64,000 bases of DNA from Euwallacea fornicatus (lineage: Eukaryota; Arthropoda; Insecta; Coleoptera; Curculionidae): the NCBI RefSeq assembly GCF_040115645.1, contig NC_089557.1:3170501-3234500 (forward strand). The letters run 5' to 3'. Positions 13,201 through 24,319 of the stretch are shown here, one piece after another; the stretch's first letter is position 1; the number at the start of each line of letters is the position of its first letter. The notes under the pieces were generated by a model. That model had not been told where the DNA came from and did not search any database. It was given only the letters and a program-made list of their open reading frames with translations. Position numbers and translations under genes: made by a program.

Positions 13201-16200
13201 CATAAACTTTTCTCGTACGTGTCAAATTTTTTGAAATTATCCTCCAGATCCAAGCAACTGATAAAAGATGCCATAATGGACAATGCTTTCCTAAAGAACT
13301 TGGACACGTCCCAAATTCGCGAAATCGTGGACGCCATGGAACCGCGCGAGTACCCTTCAGGGACCTATATAGTACGTCAAGGCCATGCTGGGGTCCATCT
13401 GTTTGTTTCTGCTGAAGGTGATTTGGAAGTGCTGCAAGACGACAAAATATTGGGCCACATGGGTTCAGGGAAAGCATTTGGTGAACTCGCAATTTTGTAT
13501 AATTGCACTAGGACTGCCTCGATTAGAGGTTAGTATATTCACGCTTTATTGTTATTCGGTACTATAGTTAATTTAGTCGTTCAGACATATCCATGATAAA
13601 TGACTGAAATGAACCAGCAATGGTAAATTATAAGCCATGCCCGTCGCCGCTTACAACAAATGAGTTCAGTTGGAGATGTTCACACCTTCACCAATCAGAT
13701 AACGTCATGAATGCAGAGGTACGAACAAGCCATAGCTCATTGGTTATAAGTATAAGTAGTACGGGCGTGATTGCATCACGTGTACTTGTACTCAGTGTGT
13801 ACAAGTAGATATTCTGGGCGTGATTTAATTTTAGGGCGGGATAACTTGAGTAGATGAATCATAGATTCACACCATCAATAATTCGTTTTCCTGTTTTAAG
13901 CCTTTCGACTAATAACATAAAACACTTACTTTATGAGTGATAACTGGCTTTTTTAATGGTGTAATATTACATGAAAGAATATTACATGAAATTTAATAAT
14001 AATAAAGTATAGTAAAGTTGATCTCAGTTAGTTCAGGACAATAGATTTTAGAGATTTGATTGGGCAAATATTTGTTCAGTGTTTGTTGCCACCTGTAACA
14101 GCTGTGGGAGATAATTTTAATGAAAACGGATGAATGACTGTTGCTTCTTATTTCCAAACTTGCCAATCAGTATGCCTTGTACATGGTTGCAAACCGGTGA
14201 TTCTTGTAAAATACGTTTGCAGGCCTTCCTTCGTTTACAAGGTGTTAATGACGATTTCTATAGAATTTCTCAAGTCTTTTAATTTCTTAACAAAATCCCT
14301 TTCTTCTAGCTTTGACCGACTCAAAAGTATGGCGACTGGACCGCAAAGTCTTCCAAAAAATCATGAAAAGAACGGGTCTACAGCGTCTACAAGACAACCT
14401 CAATTTTCTAAAATCGGTGCCATTGCTGGCCAATCTTTCCGATGATGTCCTCAGTAAAATTGCAGATGTTTTGGAAGTAGTAAGTATTACCTCTAAACGT
14501 AATTGCCTTATTAGTTTTTTTTTTGCAGGAATTTTATCCAGCTGGAGCCTACATAATTCGCCAAGACGCCAGCGGGGACACTTTCTTCATTATCAGCAGT
14601 GGCAATGTTAAAGTAACTCAAAGATTGCCTGGCAAGTAACTTTAGGAGCAATAATATATTGTTGCATGCTTTTAGCTGTATATCCTATAGTATTAGATTC
14701 TGCATAGGAAAACTATAACATTATTGATTTCTGGCTTTCACTTCCAAGCTTTTACAAAGTCCCAAGAGACCTAAAACGCATTTTTCGCTTTTACCCAGAT
14801 ATAAAGGTTTGCTCAAGTCAACAAGCTTAATGTCTAAAAAAACAAGCTAAAAACCTTACGTACATATTTTTTAACTACAATAAATGAAGACTAATATACT
14901 TAAAACTCTCTTATTTGGCCTTTTAGGTCAATTAGAAGAAGAGGAAATTAGAACTCTAGGCAGAGGGGACTACTTCGGAGAGCAGGCCCTTTTGAAGGAG
15001 GATTGCAGGACTGCCTCTGTAATAGCTCTTCGTCCTGGAGTGGAGTGCTTAACCCTTGACAGAGATTCTTTTAATCAACTCCTAGGGAGCTTAAGTGAGA
15101 TCAAAGAGAAGGACTACGGAGACGAGGAGAGGATGAGTAGGCCTGTTTTAGCTGAGCAACCAGGTACTTTTGTGCATACATACATAAAATCTTAAAATAA
15201 AAATGATCTTTTAAAGAATTCGACTATATAACTTTGGACGATCTGGATGTCGTGGCCACTCTGGGCATTGGAGGATTTGGTCGGGTGGAACTAGTCCAAT
15301 ACGTTAAAGACCCATCCCTTACTTTTGCCCTGAAATGCCTGAAGAAACAGCACATTGTTGATACTCAGCAACAAGAGCATATTTATAGTGAAAGAAACAT
15401 CATGCTTGGATGCAGAAGTGATTTTATTGCAAGGTTACTGTTTATGTGGTTGATAAAGGCCAAAAAGCATTATGCTTTTTTAGATTGTACGGTACCTATA
15501 GGGATTCAAAGTACGTCTACATGCTCTTAGAAGCCTGTTTAGGAGGTGAAGTTTGGACCATTTTAAGAGATAGGGGTTGTTTCGATGATCATACCTGCAG
15601 GTTTATCTCAGGGTGTGTTATTGAAGCTTTTGAATATTTGCATGGAAAAGGGATTATCTATCGGGATTTGAAACCAGAGAACTTACTTTTGGATAGTCAA
15701 GGTATTTTACATTTAGAGTTAAATTATATTAATCCTATCTTAGGTTTTTCAATGATCTTGACTCCAATTTTTATTTTAGGCTATGTTAAGCTTGTAGACT
15801 TTGGTTTCTCCAAGAAAATGGGTTACAGCAGCAAAACTTGGACTTTCTGTGGTACTCCAGAATATGTAGCCCCAGAGACCATTCTTAACAAAGGTCATGA
15901 TAGGGCTGTTGATTATTGGGCGTTAGGGATCCTCATGTTCGAACTTTTAACGGGGAAGTAAGCGTTAACTCTTATAACCCGATTCCTTCAATGAAATCTA
16001 CTTCTGTTCTAGCCCACCATTCACAGCGGCAGACCCTATGAAGACCTACAACCTCATATTAAAAGGCATCGACATGATCGATTTTGCCAAGTACAATGTT
16101 GGTAGATCTGCACAGAGCCTCATTAAAAAGCTATGTAGGGATATGCCTTCTGAGCGCTTGGGGTATCAGAGAGGAGGGATCACTGATATAAAAAAACATA

Positions 16201-16415
16201 AGTAAGTTATATCTTTACCACGTATTCGTATACTATGAATTGAAATATTCAGATGGTTCCAAAGTTTTGATTGGGATGGTCTAGTAGCTAGATCTCTGAT
16301 ATCCCCTATTCAACAACCTGTGCGCAGCCCTATTGACACCGGAAATTTCGATTGCTTCGCCAAAGATAACGATATTCCACCAGATGAATCCTCTGATTGG
16401 GATATAAATTTCTGA
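10233..16415 (+). CDS. cGMP-dependent protein kinase (PKG), 1014 aa, 13 coding exons
   Basis: Coding exons: 10233-10629, 11396-11868, 11919-12065, 12712-12929, 13194-13528, 14310-14479, 14529-14631, 14927-15163, 15217-15433, 15484-15701, 15780-15957, 16013-16201 and 16253-16415; phases agree at every junction. Domains: novel Ser/Asn-rich N-terminus (1-290), coiled-coil/leucine zipper (about 291-345), pseudosubstrate-like KKHGVSAE (384-391), cyclic-nucleotide domain A (about 415-535, FGELAILYNCTRTAS) and domain B (about 550-685, FGEQALL...CRTAS). Both domains keep the Arg-Thr pair of cGMP sites. In the kinase: Gly loop GIGGFG (710-715), ATP lysine K733, catalytic D827 in YRDLKPEN, metal-binding D845 in DFG, activation-loop T860 in TWTFCGTPEY, and C-terminal tail ending DWDINF. 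The length and details such as RLGYQRGGITDIKKHKWF fit the CG4839-like insect PKG class better than foraging or Pkg21D (from memory, unverified). The first ATG at 10233 was chosen; an in-frame extension upstream of it is possible. Confidence 0.96.
14632..14926 (+). other. GC-AG intron in the PKG gene
   Basis: Between the exon ending in ...RLP-G and the exon starting QLEEEEIRTLGRGDYFGE, the only frame-consistent junction I found uses a GC donor with otherwise excellent consensus (CTG|GCAAGTAA) and the acceptor CTTTTAG. The nearby GT at 14636 gives phase 2, which does not fit any acceptor that keeps the conserved second cyclic-nucleotide domain in frame. GC-AG introns are a known minor class spliced by the major spliceosome. 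Confidence 0.75.
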
Positions 16416-16870
16416 TCCACTTGCAATTATCCAAAAGTGGTAATTTTCAAAAAAAATTAACAGCACGAGAGCAAAAAAGAAACAAGAATCTTGTTCTTAC
16501 GGGAAAGTTTAATACGAAGCATAATTTTACGAAAGCTGCCTTACCAAGTGCCATTGTTTCGTAGTTTAGTGGAGGTTTGGGTTAATTCTGTTGTTAGTAG
16601 GTGATAGCTTATTTAACTAGTGAGTTCATAAATGTTATACTCTTTAATAATCTCTAATTGAGTGACTATGTGCCTTTTCTATTTTAATCAGTGATGGTGT
16701 AATGGTGTCTTCCAAGTGTAATCCAAGTGTGTAAATTTGAGTATTATTTAAAGATTTAGGTGTATTCGTATGTATTTTGTAATAATTTTAACCCTTCTAA
16801 AAAACTCCAGTCTTTTTTTGCTATAATTTCATGGCCTTTTTCCAATAAAGATCCTCTTTCTGTGATACGT
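16416..16870 (+). promoter_or_regulatory. PKG 3' UTR with poly(A) signal
   Basis: After the TGA at 16413-16415 the sequence is non-coding. The first strong AATAAA on this strand lies at 16844-16849, followed by a T/GT-rich stretch, giving a 3' UTR of about 450 nt. Confidence 0.6.
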
Positions 16871-18062
16871 TTTAGTATATCGCTGTATAAAATTAGGTTT
16901 AAATATAAGTGATTTCATGTAAATTTTCCACATAATATTATATAGATAGGTGATAATAAATTTATCCTTAGGTAATAACTGAGGTTTCAACTTTTAGAGC
17001 TGCGCGATAGATATACTATTCTCACTAACATATATTTACTCGAGGAAACGGAGAAACAATATCTAAAAAATGTTAATTTACTATTATATTTCAAGACTAA
17101 TTAATTATTTCAACAAAGAAGAAGATGCAGGACAGGACAACCTTTTTTTATTTGGAGGTCTGCAATACAATTATTCCAATTTCCAAGCGATTATGGGCTT
17201 ATAAAGCGAAGATGTATTTAACACATTAACCGCCACGTTAATCATAAATGGGCTTCATGACTTGTTCCCGCATTGATACACATTTTTTTTCCAAAAAAAT
17301 ATTCAAAACAATCGTTATAATATCATTTACATGATATTTTATAGTTATCGACAAATATATCTGAAAAGAGTTATGGCCCGTATTTCAAAATTTTAGAATT
17401 TAACGTAAGCGAATAACGTGTTAAAAAGCAATTACAGATATGAATATACTAGACATAAAGACGATTTTAAAACAGGTGAGTTAAGTTTTAGGAAAAGACT
17501 GTACATGGCTTTCCCAAAAACGCAAACTAAATTCTAGATTTGTATTCAAAATTCAGGAATATTTTACAATTTATAATCATTACGTATATTTTGTGACTTT
17601 GATAATTACATACAAAAGAGTATACATTTCGTTATCCATAATAATTATCCATATTCCATAAATAATTAAGCTGGTATATAGCTGGAATATAATAATTTTT
17701 ACGTTAGATGGCGCTATCACTAACGATGCTGATAAAATAAAATCTATACACAGTGCTTTGCTCTGTCCATAGATGACGATCCCAAAACGATTTCTGGACA
17801 AATTGGTGATAAATAAATTTTTTTAATTTTTGGATATCGATATTTCGAAAAATAATAAAGTTTCAGATTCCACTAAACAATAAAATAAATCATCTTGAAA
17901 TTTCTGTAAGAACCTCTACTAAGAATCTCCCAAGATCGATCCCAAATTAAGTCTTTTGGAAATTCGTATCAAAAAAGCCGCAAAAGAGCCACAATAAAAA
18001 TTTTAACTCCGTATTGTTTGAACTTAAGTAAACCCTTAAGGAGTATGAGAAACATAAATATA

Positions 18063-18094
<32 letters not shown>

Positions 18095-18235
18095 GAAAGC
18101 TCAATAGTTGCCAATTCTTCGGAAATTTATAATCAAGTAGATCAAAAAATGTTAGTAGAAAATCGTGTTTCTTAAAGCTAACGTTACCAAAAATCCCAAA
18201 TTCTTTCGAAATTCTTGGAGGTGGGACTACAAATT
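16871..18235. other. Intergenic spacer between two convergent genes
   Basis: About 1.4 kb of AT-rich DNA with no gene seen, lying between the PKG and CUB-gene 3' ends. It includes a (TA)n tract of about 20 bp followed by a poly-T run of about 15 bp at 18059-18094. A short palindrome-prone AT stretch near 17580-17700 is open on the minus strand but looks random. Confidence 0.6.
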
Positions 18236-18241
18236 TTTATT
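18236..18241 (-). promoter_or_regulatory. Probable poly(A) signal of the CUB gene
   Basis: The plus strand reads TTTATT, i.e. AATAAA on the minus strand, 112 nt beyond the stop codon at 18353-18355. Confidence 0.5.
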
Positions 18242-18352
18242 GTATTTCGGTTAATAGTTTTAACATTCAAATTATCAGTCCTTCAATAAATTCTATCTAA
18301 TAGTAACTTAGTATAATGATTTATAATTTGCACTAAAATTGTAAATTTTACT

Positions 18353-21300
18353 CTATTGTATGCGATTTGTGCAAGGTTGTTGTACGTAGTTGAGGCAAAA
18401 CCCCCTATTGTTTAGATCCTGCGAGATCAACTCTCCTGCGTCAGTATGGAACACCATCATAAAGGGTCTTACTGTACCTAAAACCCTACATTTCAACACG
18501 AATCCAATAGTTATTCTCATATTAAAACGTATACACCTCATTCAGAAAACAAAGGCGTCTTCATCTAGACATCTCTAGCACTTACTTAACACAGTAGCCG
18601 GTATTTGGCTTATTTCTGCATTAAAAACACCTCCACATATACGATCGACACTTTGAGGTCGAGACCCGAATCCAACTCTATTTACATTTATTGCTTTAGG
18701 TATGATTAGGTAGTCGTTAGGGCAGAAATTGGCAGTTCCGGTACTGCCCACCATAGACGAGACTAGCAAGTTAGAGTTTCCAGATAGGGTGAACGATTGG
18801 TTTCTTGGGTTTACTGAAAAAATAGGTTCAATGGGGTAAAATTGTAGTAATGTTGGCCATGTCTATAATCTAAACTAAATATGAGAGATGGTAACCTTCG
18901 CTAATCTGAATTGAAGCAGGTTGTTATTAATTGATTCCTTCCATCGATGAACACGGAATAGTTTCAGCGCTTAGGCCGATTATTTAAAAATATTTAATGT
19001 GGTTAGAAGTTGGATAGGGGAAACTGGATTAATCAGAACTAAGGATGTTAGTTGCTTGATACTCTTCACCAAAGGTAATTGAATTTGTTCGACCTTTAAG
19101 TAAATTTTTTGAACCTGCGTAATCTGAATCAGAAATGGGAGATGGTCTGAACTAAGCAAGAGTTAGGACAAATTTAAATTATTCTAAATGCAATATAGCA
19201 TTAATTACCATCATCAATACATTGAGAATACTGTATTCCGCAAAAATTTCTCTCAGCCCTTACACAAATCGTGTAATCCTGGTTGGATAATTGTCTTCCT
19301 GAAGTTAGATCAAAGTTAAATGATTTAATTTGGCCTGTAACTCCTGTAAAGTACTGGAGGCAACCTTCATCGGCTGAAAAATAAGAAAATGTAAGCTTCG
19401 TGTTGCAAATAAATGTGGAAAATCACCTTTGAGTAGGGAGGAGCAGAGGATTTGTGTAACTCGTATTTTCCATGTTCTAGGAAAGGATTCCTCTGTGGTA
19501 ATAATTGTTAGTGTTACAGGACTCACGTTGTAACCTTCTCCAACTCCGATGTAAACTGAAAGCATTAGAAAAGTTTTCAAAGAATTCCGCATTGCAATAA
19601 TTCTGAATGTAAAGTTTCAAAGTCTTCTTAATACCTCTCCCAACGAGCCTCTTTAATATTAATGGAATAGTATTATTTGGGAGACTTTAAGCCGTAGCAA
19701 TGAGAATTTATTTTTAATGAAGGATCTGCTCTATTTTCCAAAAGCAAGAACTCTGGTTGCAAGTGCGCTTTATTGTACCATGATTAGAAATATTTTCTCA
19801 TTAAGAAATTTCATCCATTGGAAACCAGTCTGGATAGACGTCTAATTATTATTGGAAAATTTAATAAATTACAAGAAGATTAGAGATCTGTAAAAGCAGG
19901 AAACGTTCTTAAATGAGATTTTGATTTCCAAGAGCTTAAAGGAAAAGAGAAAAAATAATATTTCGTTTCCCGGCTTTACGCTCCAGGTTTCGGGAATAGT
20001 TCTCTGTGATCCTGGGGCATGGCAAATATAAAATATTAAACCAGTAAGCAAGAAACCCAAAAAGGTCTCTAGGAAGGCCATTAAATATGAAAGGGAAATC
20101 CTAGCAGCAAACGAATTTATAATGTAGGCCAACGCTTAAAAATGCGATACGAAACCAGTATAGGCGCGTGTTAATGGAACAGGGAAAGATTCTTCCTGTT
20201 TTTTCGGTACGTTAAGTTTAAAAGTGGGGTGTTTTCTAGCAATCATCCTTATATGATGTATAATGAACTTACCATGATTTCCATCGTTCCGTCCACAAAT
20301 GGCCGGCACTGACGGGTTTCCTCCAGACACAATGAACTGATCATTAATGCAGAGGTGGTTTTGGGTTTCCGGGCCCATTATGTTCATAACCTCGAAATCT
20401 AATCTGCAAAGGAGGCCAAATGGACTCTTAATAAATAAATAGACGGGTTAATAGGAGTTCGCTTGACATAGGTTCCAGTGTCCTTGCCAATAATAGCGGA
20501 ATTGAAGTGGATATTTCATTTGGGCAATTGGAAAATTTGCTATTCAGTAGGTATCTAACTTAAGATTTTCACCTTCTTAGATTTATCTTGAGGATACCGA
20601 TTGTTAGTCTTTTAAGTAGCGTAACATCAATAATTTGTAGGATACGAGATTCTTCCTAACACCATAAAAATAGAGGTAGGAGATGGGATCTTGCACTTTA
20701 ATTTATTTGACTCGTGCTACTAACAAAGATTAATTAATCTTACATAATGTCATATTATAAGATTCTTTAATTAATTTGGACGGTCATTTTAAATAAGTAA
20801 AACTATGACAAAAAATATTTTATACCTGTACTGACACACCCCTGGATTGGTTTTCAAAATGGTGACTTGGCAAGAACCTACAGCACTATATGGTTCTGGA
20901 TATCCTTCATTGACAAAGTAACTTCCATTTTCCCGGATAATAGCCCCACATGTCGAAGATACTAAAAGAATATCTCACAATATATTATTTTTTTATGCGA
21001 TTAATTTGTTAAAGTGAATAACTGTCTTATCGAATGTTTAAACTGCGCACCGTTACTTAAGCCATCAATGGAAATAAAGACTGCTACAAACTTCTCTCAA
21101 AATTTCCAAAAATTTCCTTGGGTATATGCTAATATTCTAGTTTTCATATCTTCAACATACAGAAAGTCAAGTAGCATCAGATTCAATAATCATATAGACC
21201 CTTCTATAGAACCTCGTATGTCCCTTTATTTGTTAGGAAATAGATAGTTGAACTGCCCTTCAATTGGTATGACATAATGAGAGTGAGCACAATTTGGTTA

Positions 21301-24300
21301 AAAATTTAAGTATTACGTTCTAAAGCTCCATTTTTATCAACTGTATTTTCTAGAGGTCTGGCGATAAGTGGGTTTATGATGCGATTCAAAAGCTTCCGAT
21401 CCAAATGTCTCGTTAAATGTTTAAAAAAGACTTGCCTAATAATTTCATTTCTTCAAATGCCTTTCGGAAAACTGACCATATGTATGTTTATCGGTTCAAG
21501 GGACTCTTATTGACCGTGAAAAACCTCACTTCAACTCGTGGAATCGTGGAAAGACTTTTTCGAATCGTCATTTTTCGATTGCATTATCGAATAAAGTTTA
21601 ATATACAAATGGATCATTGGGATAAGAAGCGGCAAATACTTAAAACTGAGATTGAAATCTTTTCGCCAGAAAGAATGATAATGGTTTTGGAAGTGCCATT
21701 ATCCATTATTTCACCGAAACTAAAACGATTTTGACTTCCGGTCCGTTATTACCCCTATAGAGCATTCGAGCTATTCGCATTAGTGGGAATTTAACCCCAT
21801 TCCGTAGGCGGAGATATTTAAAATTGTACGGCTGCGGACTCGATTGTGATTCCGCAGATTCACTAGACATGGATTTCTCGATCTTCCAAGACAGCATTTT
21901 TCATGGTTATCATTTCATGTTTACGTTGAAAGCCCATTCATCAGTAGTCAATTTCCTTTAATGGTTTGAATGGGATTCTGCCGGTATTAAATTTATTATA
22001 GGCATTAGAAGGTAGATGGGTACAAACATTTTGTGGGTAAAAATTAAGAATAATTGGGTTTTTTTTTTTTTGAATCAACTCCATCCAGTGACGTTCCCTT
22101 TCACAATAATTCATTTTTCAGATTTTTTTAAAGCTTTTTGTCCCATTTCCTCTTCTGTAAACTCTAATTTGTGTTCTCATAAAACATCCCTGGCTGTAAT
22201 TCGCACCCATATTAATATAAAATGACAACGCAGCTCTAATGCGGACGCGAATTGCAGTTTAATTTCGCCCCATAACATTTTAATAGCACATCAATTTTCT
22301 GGCGGATTATAAATCAGCTTTATGCGCGCCGCTATATAGAAATTAAAATAACACATTGTCCATGTAATGACATATTGGTACTGCGTGGTTCATTGCAGAA
22401 AACAAATTATGGGGGTTTTGATCAAGATTTGATTGAAAAAGATTAAAAAAATTGTTCGAACACGATCACCAGATCTAATTCTACGTAACTTCAGCACAAT
22501 TTTCATAAAAACGAGTAAGTAAAGGGATTGCTTTATGTGTATATGGAATGTATTTTGCTAGTTTCTTAGTTTCAATAAAAATTAGTATCCAGATAAAGTT
22601 ATCAGTACTTTAATCGCCCTAAGGCTTGGTGTTTCCAACTCCTGGTAACTTTGCCAGCAAGATAATTTCCATAGGAACGACGAAATCAGAGCAGAGCCTT
22701 GGACCAATTTCTCAATTTGCATCGAAATTACCTTGCTGGCAACGTTACCAGGAGTGTGCAAAACTGGATCACTTTATTTTCATTGTGAATCACAATAGCT
22801 ATATTGTTGTTGACTGCTGTTGCAAATATCCCATTGAAACTGAAAATGAAATCTAATATACTCCTTTGACCACCCCTTTTCCAATTATTTCCAAAATGGC
22901 CGCAGTTCTCTCTGCACAATATAATGCTTAGCCCTTTTTTGTCTTATATCAATAAAATGCATATTCATAAGACCTATCGTAATGAAGCCTTTGTGGTAGA
23001 GTTCAGGTATCATAGCAAAGCCAAATGCTTCCGTATTCTAAATTTTACTGTTCCAGACTTTATTTGTTGCATATATGTTATTTTCAAAGAGGTACTTACT
23101 TACGCAGCACACCCCATAGCCGGAAGCGCAACTTCCGAGGATGTAACCTCCCATTTTTTGACAGTTTGCAGTTGATACACAAGTGCCAGTTTCACCAGTA
23201 GAACTGGTGCAGACCTGGTTGTCAAATTGGACGTATGTGAAGAGGGATAGAACTGGAAATATTTTTAAAATAAAATAAAAGCAAAGGCATTTTTGTGTTA
23301 GAAATTAAAAAAAGACATTTTTATAACAGTGTTTTTGACTGCTTCGCGAGGATCCGATATCTTGGTTGTTTCTCCAGAAAAGTAAATTTTTAGAAGAGAT
23401 TCCGACGATTATCTTCGATGGACAGTCCATATTTCAGTCTAAGACTATCCCGAATTAAAGACTAAATTCGTCTTTAATTCATTTCTTTAATCTTAATTAA
23501 AAACACAATGGCAAAATTGAGAAAGACAATTTTCAAGCTTATCAATGCATACCCTCTTGATTTGTCTTCAACTCAAGATGCAATATGACCAAGTAATTAA
23601 CTTGAAACCTGTATTATAAAAACTTAATTATACCGGGGACTTGGAAGTAAATAAAGGTAACAAATAGGCAGAGTCAAATCTTCTAGTATTAAAGTTTATC
23701 ACCTGACGCCTGCCTAATGCTAAAATATAACTGACTTAAGTTTGGGCGTGGAGGATTTGACTGAAGAGAATTATGAATGACACCTTAATCGGAAAATTCC
23801 GTTATCAATTCTCCATTTTATCAGAAAAATCGAATTACATTCAGACTATTTTCCCGTCAATTAGCGAATTTATTATATTAAAAAGGACCCACTCAACTTT
23901 TTTTTCCAATACTTTTTAATTATTTTCAGAAACTTCCTTTCAAGCTCATCAAATGGAAATCATGTAAATTCATATCCTATTTTGTGTTTCGAATTTCGAC
24001 GGAGTCTTTTCAGCGATAATGATATCTCGGAGCATTGACAGGTTTCTCTATTTCCCATTGCATTTATGTCTTCTTTCCTCATATCTTGAGTTTAAAACCT
24101 TCATTTCCACTTAATGTCACAGCTAAGATGATACAAGACGTCCCTCAAGATATACTTACAACGTCCCATGCGACTCAACGAGGTCTCTTCCCCTTTGCGT
24201 CGCTGTTTATTCCCTCCAAGATAATTGTTCTTTCCACTTTGCCTCCACGTTTCTCCATAAATTGCAACTGAACACAGAACCACTAAAATGTAAATCGAAA

Positions 24301-24319
24301 GGAGTTTGCTTAAATTCAT
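18353..24319 (-). CDS. Secreted clip-like plus CUB-domain protein, 408 aa, 8 exons
   Basis: Exons in transcript order: 24160-24319, 23100-23252, 20826-20961, 20273-20403, 19427-19555, 19209-19373, 18586-18813 and 18353-18477; all phases agree and give one 409-codon frame. Residues 1-22 are a signal peptide (KLLSIYILVVLCSVAIYG). A basic linker with KQRRK follows, a possible proprotein cleavage site. Residues about 65-104 form a six-cysteine module (CTSSTGETGTC ... GYGVCC) like the N-terminal module of many insect CUB proteins. A CUB domain follows (STCGAIIRENGSYFVNEGYP, then CINDQFIVSGG ... ICGRNDGNH ... YIGVGEG). A second CUB-like half holds FCPNDYLIIP, RICGG and the ending GFCLNYVQQPC. No protease triad was seen, so it is not a serine protease. 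Function is unknown; an extracellular binding role is inferred. The start is the ATG directly before the signal peptide. Confidence 0.92.
22631..22770. mobile_element. Tiny MITE-like inverted repeat in a CUB-gene intron
   Basis: CTCCTGGTAACTTTGCCAGC near 22640 pairs with a near-complementary copy at 22726-22757 (on the other strand CTCCTGGTAACGTTGCCAGC), leaving about 55 bp between them. A related single end, with CACCTGGTAACGATGAGAGC, lies at about 10710-10730 in the first PKG intron, which supports a dispersed repeat. Confidence 0.55.

Noticed and set aside
13155..13492. Minus-strand frames within the PKG exon
   Set aside because: Antisense to a clearly coding exon with conserved cyclic-nucleotide-binding residues.
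10233..16415. Assignment of the kinase to foraging (for)
   Set aside because: Linker and kinase details and the 1014-aa length fit the third insect PKG class better, so no symbol was given.
21417..21734. Plus-strand frame of 105 codons in a CUB-gene intron
   Set aside because: Basic, repetitive composition typical of chance frames in AT-rich DNA; no domain or splice support.
18353..24319. Serine protease identity for the secreted protein
   Set aside because: No His/Asp/Ser triad motifs are present; the reading frame ends within the CUB-like domain.
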